Shown: positions 18,367-28,239, numbered from the stretch's first letter. The stretch is 64,000 nt of DNA from Cutibacterium acnes (GCF_003030305.1 NZ_CP023676.1:620001-684000); one strand, 5' to 3'. Notes: generated from the letters alone by a model not told the origin. Numbers and translations are program-made.

Positions 18367-19272
18367 ATGAGGATTTTGGTTGCACTTGGTGGTAACGCGT
18401 TGCTGCGGCGTGGCGAGACCATGACGGCGGAGAATCAGCGTGCCAATGTGCGCATCGCCGCAAACCACATCAAGGAGGTTGCGGTCGATCACGAGGTCGT
18501 TGTAGCCCATGGTAATGGCCCCCAGGTAGGTCTGTTGGCTCTGCAATCGACAGCCTACGAGGAAGTCGGTATCTATCCGCTGGATGTCCTGGGCGCAGAG
18601 TCACAGGCCATGATCGGCTACATGATCGAGCAGGAACTCGGCAATGTGATGCCTCAGGATCAGCAGATCGTCACCATGATCACGATGACAGTCGTCGACG
18701 CAGATGATCCTGCTTTCAAGCATCCCACGAAACCGATCGGCCCGGTCTACGACGAGGCAACTGCCAGGCGCCTGGCGGCTGAGAAGGGCTGGACGATAGC
18801 CCCGGACGGAGAGTACTACCGGCGTGTGGTCGCGTCCCCGCAGCCCAGGAACATCATCGAGCAGAAGGCGATCCGCCAGTTGGTGGATTCCGGCGTCATG
18901 GTGGTGTGTGCCGGAGGCGGCGGCGTCCCCTGCGTCTACGACGAGGACGGTATTCTGCACGGGGCTGAGGCAGTCATTGACAAGGATCTTGCGTCAGCCG
19001 AACTCGCCGTGCGTGTCGACGCGGACCTGCTGGTCATCGCTACCGATGTGGCCGGTGTGTTCCGCAACTGGGGAGAGCCTGATCAGGAGCGCATCGAGCA
19101 GATGCACGCATCGGATGCCCTCAACACGGAGTTTGCCGCTGGCTCGATGGGTCCGAAGGTTAAGGCCGCCTGCAACTTTGCGTTGGCTACCGGGAAACGT
19201 GCTGTGATCGGGTCGTTGGAAGACATCCAAGGTCTGGTCGCGGGCACGCACGGGACTGCCATCATCCCCTGA
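18367..19272 (+). CDS. arcC: Carbamate kinase
   Basis: 301 residues. Transfers phosphate from carbamoyl phosphate to ADP, giving the ATP yield of the deiminase pathway. Amino acid kinase fold with [13 protein letters not shown] at the N-terminus, [24 protein letters not shown], a [13 protein letters not shown] segment and [14 protein letters not shown]. Ribosome-binding site GAGGAA precedes the ATG. Last structural gene of the unit, followed by a strong hairpin. Confidence 0.96.
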   Translation: MRILVALGGNALLRRGETMTAENQRANVRIAANHIKEVAVDHEVVVAHGNGPQVGLLALQSTAYEEVGIYPLDVLGAESQAMIGYMIEQELGNVMPQDQQIVTMITMTVVDADDPAFKHPTKPIGPVYDEATARRLAAEKGWTIAPDGEYYRRVVASPQPRNIIEQKAIRQLVDSGVMVVCAGGGGVPCVYDEDGILHGAEAVIDKDLASAELAVRVDADLLVIATDVAGVFRNWGEPDQERIEQMHASDALNTEFAAGSMGPKVKAACNFALATGKRAVIGSLEDIQGLVAGTHGTAIIP

Positions 19273-19288
19273 CAGCGATGAACTGAAG

Positions 19289-19352
19289 CCCCGCCGGGAT
19301 AGTAGCATGCCGTGTACAAAGTACACGACGACGCTAGAGAGTCCCGGCGGGG
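19289..19352 (+). terminator. Terminator of the arc operon with a nested inner hairpin
   Basis: Outer arms CCCCGCCGGGA (19289-19299) and TCCCGGCGGGG (19342-19352) are perfect 11-bp complements. The loop contains a second perfect hairpin, GTGTAC-AAA-GTACAC (19312-19326). It sits between arcC and the regulator gene, so it may separate or attenuate their transcription. Confidence 0.75.
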
Positions 19353-19406
19353 TTGCCATGGGTTAAGGCTCTAGGGTATTCGTGACGGGTGTGTGCGAAA
19401 GGGGCG

Positions 19407-19952
19407 ATGTCGTTGTCGAACGATGATCACAGACCGGTTCTCATATCTAGGGCGGCAAGGCTGTCGCGCATTAGCGCTTTAATTCGATCTGAGCAGATAT
19501 CTTCCCAAGCTGAATTGGCGCGTAGGCTAGCTGCCGAGGGAATAGTCGTGAGCCAGGGCACTCTTTCCCGAGACCTCAAGGATGTAGGGGCGGCGCGCGG
19601 TCGAGATCAGTTGGGGAATTTTCAATACAGCATTCCTGAGGGTGAGCATCCTTCCCAAATGACGACGGGGCTGCCTGCTCGGAACCATTTGGCTCGTATG
19701 TGTCACTCACTGTGCATCGCTGTCAATTACAATAACGGTGCGGTGGTAATTAAGACTCCTCCGGGCGCAGCACAATATTTGGGTTCAGCTATTGACACCT
19801 CGGGTGTCCATACAGTGCTTGGCACCATCGCGGGTGACGACACTGTCCTCGTTGTTTGTAAGGTCGGAGTTGAAGGAGAAGATCTTGCAAGGTTGTTCCG
19901 CGAAATGGCTGAGACAGGGTTGCCAGCCAAGGGACTGGTTGCAGTGAATTGA
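19407..19952 (+). CDS. argR: ArgR-family arginine-responsive regulator
   Basis: About 181 residues. N-terminal winged helix with RISALIRSEQISSQAELARRLAAEGIVVSQGTLSRDLKDVGAARG, the ArgR DNA-binding signature. The C-terminal oligomerisation/arginine domain includes GTIAGDDTVLVVCK, the GTIAGDDT loop that binds arginine. Its place right after arcC suggests it controls the deiminase operon, possibly through the ARG-box-like site at 14257. Start is uncertain among GTG 19389, ATG 19407 and TTG 19413; the AAAGGGG at 19398-19404 is best spaced for the TTG. Confidence 0.9.
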   Translation: MSLSNDDHRPVLISRAARLSRISALIRSEQISSQAELARRLAAEGIVVSQGTLSRDLKDVGAARGRDQLGNFQYSIPEGEHPSQMTTGLPARNHLARMCHSLCIAVNYNNGAVVIKTPPGAAQYLGSAIDTSGVHTVLGTIAGDDTVLVVCKVGVEGEDLARLFREMAETGLPAKGLVAVN

Positions 19953-20088
19953 TGGAGCGCCATGGCGAGATTGGCGCTTTGTCACGGGCGAGCGCTCACA
20001 AAGGCCAGTGCGCGGCACAGCGCTGAGGAGAGTTTTCACAATGACACAGTGATGTGTCGTCTGTTCCGTTGTCGGTCTGACCGGTATC

Positions 20089-20796
20089 GTGCCACGGGTG
20101 ACTACACCCGACCACGAACCCGACCCCTGGGCAATGCAACTGGTGCTACTTCGTGATAAACATCACCCGGCACGTCAGGTAGACGCTTGCGAGGCGGCAG
20201 CGCGAGCCGTCGTCTTTCTTCTCGATGATCCTCGTACCCAACCGGGAGGCCCATGGCATGACGCCGTGCGGCAGTGGTCTGACAAGCGCATCCGCAAGAT
20301 CGTCCGCCGCGCCTCTGGAAAGAGATGGGACGACGTCCAGGTTCTCGACGGCGTCACCATCAGCCAGGATCCACCCCCGTATGCCAGTCCCGAAACTGGT
20401 CCAGCCAGGGTACGGGCCTTCGTTCCAGCCCCGGTGCACCCGCAGCCCAAGCAGATCGACAAACTTCAGGTCGCCGGCACCAACTTGCCTGCCGACGGCG
20501 ATTCCGCCACTACCGAACCCGTTGTCACGATAGAAATTAACCCTCGCATTGAGATGACTACCGGCAAGGCTTGCGCTCAGTGTGGCCATGCCGCCCAGCT
20601 CGCCCACGAGGCTATGAGCTTCGGTAACGACGATGACCGCCACACTCTGGAAACCTGGCGCCACGACGGATTTCGAGTTCGCGTTGTTACACCCACGGTT
20701 GAGCATTGGGACTCTGATGTTGCTCGGGTGAGAGTCGTTGATGCCGGTTTCACGGAGTTTGATGGCCCCACTGCGACTACCAGGGCGCGGTGGTGA
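20089..20796 (+). CDS. PTH2-type peptidyl-tRNA hydrolase with N-terminal extension
   Basis: 235 residues. The C-terminal part (about 140-235) matches the archaeal/eukaryal type Pth2: IEMTTGKACAQCGHAAQLAHEA and VVDAGFTEFDGPTATTRA correspond to its conserved lysine/glutamine and DAG-T motifs. The N-terminal 130 residues (AMQLVLLRDKHHPARQ) resemble extensions in actinobacterial members and are not otherwise recognised. The presumed start is GTG 20089 or GTG 20098; neither has a good ribosome-binding site. An ATG at 20041 with a GAGGAG box is in frame but meets TGA at codon four. Confidence 0.75.
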   Translation: MPRVTTPDHEPDPWAMQLVLLRDKHHPARQVDACEAAARAVVFLLDDPRTQPGGPWHDAVRQWSDKRIRKIVRRASGKRWDDVQVLDGVTISQDPPPYASPETGPARVRAFVPAPVHPQPKQIDKLQVAGTNLPADGDSATTEPVVTIEINPRIEMTTGKACAQCGHAAQLAHEAMSFGNDDDRHTLETWRHDGFRVRVVTPTVEHWDSDVARVRVVDAGFTEFDGPTATTRARW

Positions 20797-20819
20797 CCGG
20801 GGCCGCGTAGACTCGTGTC

Positions 20820-21347
20820 ATGACTCAGCTCCTTCTCACCGTGGTCGGCGCCGACCGCTCCGGGCTCGTCTCCGACTTGTCTGAAATTGTTGCCCATTAC
20901 GACGGAAATTGGCTTGATAGCCGTATGGCACGGCTCGCTGGTGCCTTCGCGGGGATTGTCCTCGTTGACATCAAAAGTTCTAAGGTCGAGCCTCTTAAGG
21001 CTGACCTAGCCGGTCTTGAGGTCAAGGGCTTGCGGGTCACTGTTACTGATACTATCCCGACTACCCCGCAGCAGGATGAGGGCGAGGCTGCCTTGGTGGT
21101 TCACCTCGTCGGCCACGACCATCCGGGCATCATCCATAAAGTAACGGCTACCATGGCTCGCCTCGGGGTCACCATCGACGATCTTTCGACTGGGTTGCGT
21201 GAGGCCCCGATGGGGGACGGCATCCTCTTTGAGGCGCAGGTGCAGTGCCGGATTACAAACGCGACGACCCTCGACGATCTACGCTCGGAACTAGAAGCCA
21301 TTGCCACCGAGATCATGGTTGACATCGATCTGGTTGACCGGTCCTGA
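20820..21347 (+). CDS. Double ACT-domain protein (GcvR-like)
   Basis: 175 residues with two ACT domains: LLLTVVGADRSGLVSDLSEIVAHYDGNW at the start and LVVHLVGHDHPGIIHKVTATMARLGV from about residue 90. This tandem architecture is that of glycine cleavage repressor-like proteins, which bind amino acids and act through partners rather than by binding DNA. No catalytic domain is attached. Ligand unknown. It begins 23 bases after the PTH2 gene. Confidence 0.85.
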   Translation: MTQLLLTVVGADRSGLVSDLSEIVAHYDGNWLDSRMARLAGAFAGIVLVDIKSSKVEPLKADLAGLEVKGLRVTVTDTIPTTPQQDEGEAALVVHLVGHDHPGIIHKVTATMARLGVTIDDLSTGLREAPMGDGILFEAQVQCRITNATTLDDLRSELEAIATEIMVDIDLVDRS

Positions 21348-21372
21348 TCCCGGGCATCGTCTAGGAGGTCTC

Positions 21373-22341
21373 ATGACTCGTATCCCTGGCACAGATCTGG
21401 ACATCAGACCATTGGTTTTGGGGGCCAATACCTTCGGCTGGACGGCTGATGAACACGACTCCCATGCCATCCTCGACGCTTTCCTTGGTGCCGGGGGATC
21501 GCTGGTCGACACCGCTGACGGCTATTCCCATTGGGCCGACGGCAATAACGGGGGCGAGTCCGAGCGAATCATTGGTTCTTGGTTGGAACAAGGCGGGCGA
21601 CGTGACGACATCGTTATTGCCACGAAAGTTGCTACCCACCCAGAGTTCAAGGGCTTGGCGCCGGAGAACATCTCTGCCGCAGTTGACGCTTCCCTGGCCC
21701 GGCTCCATACCGACCACATTGATCTCTACTACGCCCACTTCGACGACGACACCCAGCAGATCGAGGACATGGCAGCGGCTTTTGACAAGCTTGTCAAGGC
21801 TGGCAAGGTGCGCTGGGTTGGCTTGTCGAATTTCTCGGTGGCCCGCGAGCAGAAGTGGCTTGAGGTGGCCGAGCATGAAGGACTAGCCAGCCCGGTGGCA
21901 TTGCAGCCCCAGTACAACTTGTTGCATCGCGCAGACGTTGAGGATCCGCAGGGCTATGGTCAGCTCGCCAGTGAGTACAGTCTGGCCCTCTTCCCGTACT
22001 TTTCGCTGGCGTCGGGGTTCCTCACAGGCAAGTACGCCACGCGGAACGACCTGCACGGTGTCACCCGAGAATCCATGATGGCGGCGTACTTGCCAGACGC
22101 CGAGCACGAGAAGGCGGCCTTCGCTGTCCTCGATCAATTGCGTCAGATTGCTGGGGACCATCGCGTCGAGGTGACCTCGGTCTCATTGGCGTGGCTACTG
22201 GCTAAAGGGGTTACCGCACCTATTGCTTCGGCGCGCACTATCGACCAGCTTGATGCTTTGCTAGCCGCTCCCGACCTCGTCTTGTCCAGCGACGAAGTTT
22301 GCGCTCTGGACGAGGTGTCGGCTGTGTTCGCCCATGAGTGA
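21373..22341 (+). CDS. Aldo/keto reductase
   Basis: 322 residues, NADP(H)-dependent oxidoreductase barrel. Family motifs: LGANTFGWTADE, LVDTADGYSHWADG (catalytic Asp and Tyr), IATKVATHP (Lys), DLYYAHFDDD (position of the usual catalytic His), and VRWVGLSNFSV. The start ATG 21373 has a strong AGGAGG box and overlaps nothing. Substrate cannot be told from sequence. It is 25 bases downstream of the ACT-domain gene, so co-transcription is likely. Confidence 0.92.
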   Translation: MTRIPGTDLDIRPLVLGANTFGWTADEHDSHAILDAFLGAGGSLVDTADGYSHWADGNNGGESERIIGSWLEQGGRRDDIVIATKVATHPEFKGLAPENISAAVDASLARLHTDHIDLYYAHFDDDTQQIEDMAAAFDKLVKAGKVRWVGLSNFSVAREQKWLEVAEHEGLASPVALQPQYNLLHRADVEDPQGYGQLASEYSLALFPYFSLASGFLTGKYATRNDLHGVTRESMMAAYLPDAEHEKAAFAVLDQLRQIAGDHRVEVTSVSLAWLLAKGVTAPIASARTIDQLDALLAAPDLVLSSDEVCALDEVSAVFAHE

Positions 22342-22393
22342 ATCATCTGCCGAATACTCGTGGTCGATGGTCTGGCCTGCATAGGGTACCGAC

Positions 22394-22897
22394 ATGGCTA
22401 CTACCGCTTTGATGGGAAAACCCCTTAACACCGTCGGGGACCTTCCTCAGGTCGGTTCCTTGTTGCCGTCGTTCGCTCTCGTCAAGAGTGACTTGTCGGA
22501 GCTGAGAAGCGATGAGTTGAAGGGCAAGAAGCTCGTCCTCAACATTTTCCCGAGTGTGGACACCGGAGTGTGTGCAACGAGTGTGCGCACCTTCAACGAG
22601 AAAGCCGCTGGACTCGACGACACCATCGTCTTATGTGTTTCTCGTGACCTTCCATTCGCCCAGGCTCGCTTCTGCGGTGCGGAGGGCATCAAGAACGTCG
22701 TTGTCGCCTCGGCCTTCCGCTCCCATTTTGGTAAGGACCTTGGCGTTACCCTCGCCGATGGCCCGATGCAGCATCTGCTCGCGCGCGCCATCATCGTCGT
22801 GAACGCTGAGGGAAAGGTTACCTACACCCAGCTCGTCGATGAGATCACTACCGAGCCGGATTACGACGCTGCCCTCGAGGCTGCGTCCAAGGCCTGA
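22394..22897 (+). CDS. tpx: Atypical 2-Cys thiol peroxidase
   Basis: 167 residues. Peroxidatic Cys60 lies in [17 protein letters not shown] and resolving Cys94 in FAQARFC, the Tpx spacing. Reduces hydrogen peroxide and alkyl hydroperoxides using thioredoxin. The ATG at 22394 ([15 protein letters not shown]) matches the usual Tpx N-terminus. A clear terminator follows. Together with ohr this gives the window two thiol peroxidases. Confidence 0.96.
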   Translation: MATTALMGKPLNTVGDLPQVGSLLPSFALVKSDLSELRSDELKGKKLVLNIFPSVDTGVCATSVRTFNEKAAGLDDTIVLCVSRDLPFAQARFCGAEGIKNVVVASAFRSHFGKDLGVTLADGPMQHLLARAIIVVNAEGKVTYTQLVDEITTEPDYDAALEAASKA

Positions 22898-22912
22898 TTC
22901 ACGTCGGTTTTG

Positions 22913-22945
22913 AGGGGCGTTTTGGCATAAAGTCGGGGCGCCCCT
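22913..22945 (+). terminator. Terminator after tpx
   Basis: Arms AGGGGCG (22913-22919) and CGCCCCT (22939-22945), perfect 7 bp, followed by GATTTTGTG. It lies 15 bases after the tpx stop. Confidence 0.6.
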
Positions 22946-23006
22946 GATTTTGTGCCGCGTATCGACATACGGAGTATTGAGTAAGGAGGTGGGGGAGGGC
23001 GGTACA

Positions 23007-24482
23007 GTGGCCGACGCTTCGTTCAGCAGGGCGGGGCGCTCCTATCTGAGGACCACCATGGACGGCGAATTGAAGCGCGGGCTCTCCTCGCGGCACATGA
23101 ACATGATCGCAATCGGCGGGGCCATTGGTACTGGCCTGTTCGTGGCATCTGGTGCCACCATCTCCCAAGCTGGGCCGGGTGGAGCTCTGGTTGCCTACTT
23201 CGCTATGGGGCTTATGGTCTTCTTGCTTATGCAGTCTCTCGGCGAGATGAGCTCCTATCTCCCGGTGCCAGGCGCATTCGAAACCTATGCCACCAGATTC
23301 GTCTCGCCTTCCTTTGGCTTCGCATTGGGGTGGAATTACTGGTTCAACTGGGCCATCACGGTCGCTGCTGAATTAGCTGCTGCCTCCATCGTTATGGCCT
23401 ACTGGTGGCCCGGTGTACCGGCCTGGATGTGGTCGGTCGGATTCCTGGCGTTGCTCTTCCTCCTGAACGTCTTGTCTGCCCGCGCGTATGGTGAGAGCGA
23501 GTTCTGGTTCGCCATCATCAAGGTGACGGCAGTTATCGTCTTCCTGGTGCTTGGGATCCTCATGATCGCCGGCGTGATGGGGACATCTCCTGGTCTATCT
23601 CATTGGCGTCGCGGTGACGCGCCCTTCGTTCACGGGTTCGGTGGCATCCTGACTGTCTTTCTTATTGCTGGATTCTCCTTCCAGGGCACCGAGCTCATCG
23701 GCATTGCTGCAGGAGAATCGAAAGACCCCCGAATGACGATCCCCAAGGCCACTCGTCAGATTTTCTGGCGGATCATGATCTTCTACATCGGTGCCATCGC
23801 CGTTATCGGTTTGTTGCTGCCTTATACTGACCCGCACCTGCTTGCGGGCGAGGTCACCGATGTTGCTGTCAGCCCGTTTACGTTGGTCCTAAAGCGGGCC
23901 GGTGTTGCTGCTGCGGCGGCTGTCATGAATGCGGTCATCCTTACCTCGGTGCTTTCGGCTGGTAACTCTGGTCTTTATGCGTCCACCCGAATGCTTTACG
24001 CCCTAGCGCGTGAGGGCAAAGCTCCTCGCATCCTTGGCCGTACTAGTCGACGAGGTGTCCCGGTGCCGGCTCTTATCGTCACTACTCTTGTCGGCGCGGC
24101 CTGTTTTGCTACATCTCTGGTGGGGTCAGGCCAGGCATACACCTGGTTGGTCAATATCTCTGGTCTGTGTGGATTCATCGCATGGATCGGTATTGCGATA
24201 TGCCATATCCAGTTCCGGCGCGCCTTTCAGGCTCAGGGGCACGACCTGTCCGAGTTGCCGTATCGGGCGCGCTGGTATCCTGCCGGTCCTATCGTCGCCG
24301 GGGTGTTGTGCGTCATCGTTACTCTCGGCCAGGGACGTGACGCAGTTCTCAGCGGTGATGTCACCGACATGATCGTCGCTTACATCAGCATTCCGGTATT
24401 CCTGGCGTTGTGGGTCGGTCACAAGATTGTCACCAAGGCGCCTCATGCCGACCTTTCAACGGCCGATCTTCATCACGACTGA
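23007..24482 (+). CDS. Amino acid permease (APC, LysP/AAT-like)
   Basis: 491 residues and about twelve membrane segments. LKRGLSSRHMNMIAIGGAIGTGLFVASG is the helix 1 signature of the AAT family. PGAFETYATRFVSPSFGFALGWNYWFNW and GFSFQGTELIGIAAGESKDP complete it and are closest to lysine-permease-like members. Proton-driven amino acid uptake; the substrate is inferred only. Start GTG 23007 (VADASFSRAG) is preceded by GGGAGGG; longer in-frame starts are less well placed. Confidence 0.9.
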   Translation: MADASFSRAGRSYLRTTMDGELKRGLSSRHMNMIAIGGAIGTGLFVASGATISQAGPGGALVAYFAMGLMVFLLMQSLGEMSSYLPVPGAFETYATRFVSPSFGFALGWNYWFNWAITVAAELAAASIVMAYWWPGVPAWMWSVGFLALLFLLNVLSARAYGESEFWFAIIKVTAVIVFLVLGILMIAGVMGTSPGLSHWRRGDAPFVHGFGGILTVFLIAGFSFQGTELIGIAAGESKDPRMTIPKATRQIFWRIMIFYIGAIAVIGLLLPYTDPHLLAGEVTDVAVSPFTLVLKRAGVAAAAAVMNAVILTSVLSAGNSGLYASTRMLYALAREGKAPRILGRTSRRGVPVPALIVTTLVGAACFATSLVGSGQAYTWLVNISGLCGFIAWIGIAICHIQFRRAFQAQGHDLSELPYRARWYPAGPIVAGVLCVIVTLGQGRDAVLSGDVTDMIVAYISIPVFLALWVGHKIVTKAPHADLSTADLHHD

Positions 24483-24526
24483 CATGATGGTGGTAATTGA
24501 TCGGCCGTGACAAACGGGGAGGCATC

Positions 24527-25762
24527 ATGGCTTATCGGCCCGGATGGGTTGACCACCTCATTGGGTGGCACGTCTATCCCCTGGGGTTCGTCGGAGCTCC
24601 GGCACGACTGGAATCTCAGGAGGTGAGTCATCGTCTCGCTCATCTGGGAGCCTGGCTTGACCATGCCGTGGCACTGGGCTGTTCAAGTCTGGCCTTAGGG
24701 CCGGTCTTTTCCTCGGCTAGCCACGGCTACGACACCTTGGACTACTTCACTATCGACCCTCGGCTAGGCGACGACGATGACTTCGATCACCTGCTTCAGG
24801 CCGCCCATGCTCGTGGTCTGTCAGTACTGCTCGACGGGGTGTTCAACCACGTCTCGCGTCGCAACCGCATCGTGCAGGATGCGCAGAGTGCTGGGCCAGA
24901 TTCAGACGCCGGCCGCATGGTTCGCTGGTGTGCGGGGCGCCTCGACGTTTTCGAGGGTCATAGTGACCTGGTCGCACTCAACCACGACAACCCCGCAGTG
25001 CGGGAACATGTCACCCGGATCATGAACTATTGGTGCGGTCGCGGTGTTGACGGCTGGCGGCTGGACGCCGCCTATTCCGTCAATCCTGAGTTCTGGGCTG
25101 CGGTGCTGCCCTCGGTGCGAGAGAAGTACCCTGACGTGTGGATCTTCGGTGAAGTTATTCACGGCGACTATGCGAGTATCGTTCGAGCCTCGGGGATGGA
25201 TCCGGTGACCCAGTACGAGTTATGGAAAGGGATCTGGTCCTCTATCGAGTCTCGTAACTTTTTCGAGCTAGATCATGCTTTGGGCCGCCATAACGAGTTC
25301 AGCGATGCCTTCACCCCGATGACCTTCGTCGGCAACCATGACGTCACCCGTATCGCCTCGAGGGTGGGACAGGACGGCGCAGTTCTCGCAACCGCGATAC
25401 TCGCCACCATTGGAGGTATCCCGCTCATCTATTACGGGGACGAGCTAGCTTATCGTGGAGTCAAAGAAGAGAGGTTCGGAGGCGACGACGATATTCGCCC
25501 GGTATTCCCCGCCAGCCCGGCGGATTTGTCGAACCTCGGCGCCGACACCCTGCGCGCTCATCAAAGCCTGCTTGGCTTGCGGCGCCGACATCCGTGGTTG
25601 GTGGACGCTCGCACCGAGTCCCTGGATCTCACGAACGAACGCTATGTCTATCGCACCGGCGTGCCGGGGGTCGAACCTCTTATCGTCGAACTTGATGTGC
25701 GCGATGGCTGCTCGGTTCTCATCCGGGAAGCCGGTCAGGTCGTTTGGTCTAGCGGAGCCTGA
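24527..25762 (+). CDS. Alpha-amylase family (GH13) glycoside hydrolase
   Basis: 411 residues, no signal peptide, so probably intracellular. The four GH13 regions are readable: VLLDGVFNHVSRRN (region I), GWRLDAAYSV with the nucleophile Asp (II), WIFGEVIHG with the acid/base Glu (III) and FVGNHDVTR (IV). It is short for an amylase and may process maltooligosaccharides or trehalose-related sugars; specificity is not decidable. Start ATG 24527 has GGGGAGG upstream. Convergent with the UDP-glucose dehydrogenase gene. Confidence 0.9.
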   Translation: MAYRPGWVDHLIGWHVYPLGFVGAPARLESQEVSHRLAHLGAWLDHAVALGCSSLALGPVFSSASHGYDTLDYFTIDPRLGDDDDFDHLLQAAHARGLSVLLDGVFNHVSRRNRIVQDAQSAGPDSDAGRMVRWCAGRLDVFEGHSDLVALNHDNPAVREHVTRIMNYWCGRGVDGWRLDAAYSVNPEFWAAVLPSVREKYPDVWIFGEVIHGDYASIVRASGMDPVTQYELWKGIWSSIESRNFFELDHALGRHNEFSDAFTPMTFVGNHDVTRIASRVGQDGAVLATAILATIGGIPLIYYGDELAYRGVKEERFGGDDDIRPVFPASPADLSNLGADTLRAHQSLLGLRRRHPWLVDARTESLDLTNERYVYRTGVPGVEPLIVELDVRDGCSVLIREAGQVVWSSGA

Positions 25763-25786
25763 TCCTTGTGACCGGCATCGCCCGGG

Positions 25787-26953
25787 TCAGTCCCCACCGA
25801 AGAGATCCCGGGTGTAGACCTTGTCAGCGACATCGGATAAATCCGGTGACATCCGGTTGGCAATGATGACGTCGCAGTTAGCTTTGAAGAAGGCAAGGTT
25901 CTTGGTGACCTCCGAGTGGAAAAACTCGTCGCCGTCAAAGGTCGGCTCGTAGACGACCACCTCGATGCCCTTCGCCATGATGCGCTTCATGACGCCTTGG
26001 ATCGAGGAGGAACGGAAGTTGTCCGAACCTGCCTTCATGACCAGACGGAAGATCCCCACCCGTTTCGGGTCCCTGGCAATGATGTCAGAGGCGATAAAGT
26101 CTTTGCGCACGGTGTTGGAGTCGACGATGGCCTGGATGAGGGTCTGTGGCACGTCCTGGTAATTGGCTAATAGTTGACGGGTGTCTTTAGGCAGGCAGTA
26201 ACCGCCGTACCCGAAGGACGGGTTGTTGTAGTGGTTGCCAATGCGAGGATCGAGGCAGACCCCGTCAATGACTTGACGGGTAGACAGCCCGCGCTGGGAG
26301 GCATAGGTGTCGAGCTCGTTGAAGAAGGACACCCGCATCGCCAGGTAGGTGTTGGCGAAGAGCTTGATGGCCTCGGCCTCGGTGGCACCGACGAAGAGCA
26401 CCGGGACATTGGTGTCAACGGCCCCGGCAGCCATGAGGTCGGCGAAGAGGTGGGCTTTGGGGGAGTCCGCCCCGACGACGATCCGCGAGGGGTGAAGGTT
26501 ATCGAACAGAGCCTTACCTTCTCGCAGGAACTCGGGGGAGAAGATGACGTCAAGCCCGGAGCGCTCCTTGCGAACGCCCTCGACGAAGCCCACCGGGATT
26601 GTTGATTTAATGACGGTCGTCGTGTGAGGGGCGAGTTCCTGGACCAGATCAAGGACCTCGTCGACGCTTGAGGTGTCGAAGTAGTTTTGGCCAGGGTCAT
26701 AGTTGGTCGGGGTGGCGATGACGACGAAGTCTGCTCCCCGGTACGCTTCCTGCGGGTCGGTGGTGGCGCGCAGGTCCAGGTTGTGATGGGCCAAGTACTC
26801 CGCTATGAGGGGATCAACGATGGTGGTATGCCGGTTGTTGACCATATCGACCCGCTCAGCGTCGATATCGATAGCGACGACGCTGTTATGCTGGGCCAGC
26901 AACACGGCATTGGCCATTCCGACGTAGCCCAATCCTGCAACGGCAATCTTCAC
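25787..26953 (-). CDS. ugd: UDP-glucose 6-dehydrogenase
   Basis: 388 residues. Oxidises UDP-glucose to UDP-glucuronate for polysaccharide synthesis. N-terminal Rossmann motif [49 protein letters not shown], and the catalytic cysteine in [16 protein letters not shown]-terminal UDP-binding half ends [13 protein letters not shown]. Short bacterial-type length. Start GTG 26953 with GAAAGGA upstream gives the Rossmann fold at residue 2. No other capsule genes are adjacent. Confidence 0.93.
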   Translation of the reverse strand: MKIAVAGLGYVGMANAVLLAQHNSVVAIDIDAERVDMVNNRHTTIVDPLIAEYLAHHNLDLRATTDPQEAYRGADFVVIATPTNYDPGQNYFDTSSVDEVLDLVQELAPHTTTVIKSTIPVGFVEGVRKERSGLDVIFSPEFLREGKALFDNLHPSRIVVGADSPKAHLFADLMAAGAVDTNVPVLFVGATEAEAIKLFANTYLAMRVSFFNELDTYASQRGLSTRQVIDGVCLDPRIGNHYNNPSFGYGGYCLPKDTRQLLANYQDVPQTLIQAIVDSNTVRKDFIASDIIARDPKRVGIFRLVMKAGSDNFRSSSIQGVMKRIMAKGIEVVVYEPTFDGDEFFHSEVTKNLAFFKANCDVIIANRMSPDLSDVADKVYTRDLFGGD

Positions 26954-27096
26954 GGGAGGTCCTTTCGGGGGTCCCCATGAGTTTAAGGCAGCGATGTGGC
27001 GTACGACACCAGTCACCTTTTTCCGGCCTCCGGCAACACCTCGTTGCAGGGCTCGCCGTCCAGGGTGAGCCCTGCAACGATCACTATCGCGACCGC

Positions 27097-28022
27097 CTAA
27101 TTCCTCTTGGCCACTCGATCTACGAAGGTGACGAGGCTCGATTCCACGTCGGCACGCGACTCGGGCTCGTTGTGCACCTCGTGGCGCAGGCCGTCGTATA
27201 GGTGTAGCTCGACGTCGTGCCCGTCCCTTCGCAGGCGTTGCGCGACAGCCTGCACGCCGGTGCCGAAGTTGCCCGCAGGATCCTCGCTGCCCGCAAACAA
27301 GGCGATGGGGATCTTCGGCATCGCCGCATAGAAGCCCTCCCCGTTAGCCATGTCGTAGATGTCGGCGAAACCCTGCAGGAAGCGCGTGCTCATTTGGGCA
27401 CCGAAATTATTGAACTTATCTTTGCCGTAGTCGGCAACCACGTCCCTGTTACGAGCCACCCAGCCGGTGGGGCCGTCGCCTTCGCTCAAGCGGTCAGTAC
27501 ATCCGTCAAACATTTGGGCGACGAGGGACTCGGGGGCGGGACCGGCCGGGTTGGTCGCCATGGCCTTCGCGAGCGCCTCGTGGTCAAGGGTGGTCTCGAG
27601 GCCGCGTAGCTGCGCCACGACGCCGCCTAGTGCTAAGCCGTCGAGGCGGGCGTTGGGGCGGGTAGCCATCGCACGGGCAATCAGGGAACCCCAACTGTGA
27701 CCGAAGACCACCCAGGGTGGCCTGTCAACTGCTGCTGCAGTGTGAGCTCGTCGGAAATGACAACCTCGGCGGAGTTGTCGCCCGCGTCAGCCCACTGGCC
27801 CGACTGCATGGCGGTGCGACCGTGGCCGGCATGGTCGTCAGCGACGACGATAAAGCTCGCATCTAGCAGAGCTGAAATCATGTGCAGGTAGCGGCGTGAG
27901 TGCTCACCCAGACCGTGGATGATCTGGACGACGGCCGCCGGCGTTCCCACTGGTTCGTAAGCCCATGCCTGGATGGCGTCGCGTCTGTTGCGTGAAGTGA
28001 ATTCGATTTCCTGCAATGCCAT
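27097..28022 (-). pseudogene. Alpha/beta hydrolase (monoacylglycerol lipase-like), frameshifted
   Basis: The first half runs from ATG 28022, behind a perfect AAGGAGG box, and includes VVQIIHGLGEHSRRY and ADDHAGHGRT. It loses frame near 27712. The second half, in another frame, opens with VVFGHSWGSLIARAMA, which is the nucleophile elbow GHSWG, and continues to a catalytic-His region ([10 protein letters not shown]) and the normal C-terminus. Adding one base in the GGG at the junction reads HPGVVFGHSWG, so a single-base loss explains it. Could be a real lesion or a sequencing error. If intact it would be a cytoplasmic lipase or esterase. Confidence 0.8.
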
Positions 28023-28183
28023 GATTGACCTCCTTGTCAGCGGCTCAGCTGTCAATAGCGGCGAGGCTAACACCTCGTGGGCCGCTGGTGAATGGCTGGT
28101 GAGTACGGGTGTCATGTCCAAAGCGGCTAACTGAGCCCAGTACCGCAGGCTCTAGCAGTTACTGCGCGGCCGTTCATCCTGCA

Positions 28184-28201
28184 TGTGCACAATCGTGCAC
28201 T
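28184..28201. promoter_or_regulatory. Palindrome upstream of the cobalamin riboswitch
   Basis: GTGCAC-AATC-GTGCAC (28185-28200): the two copies are mutually complementary. It lies about 50 bases before the aptamer, where the mutA promoter or an operator would be expected. The binding protein is unknown. Confidence 0.35.
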
Positions 28202-28239
28202 TGTGACCCCGCTGCACGGAGGTGGTTGTGCGCGGCCTA

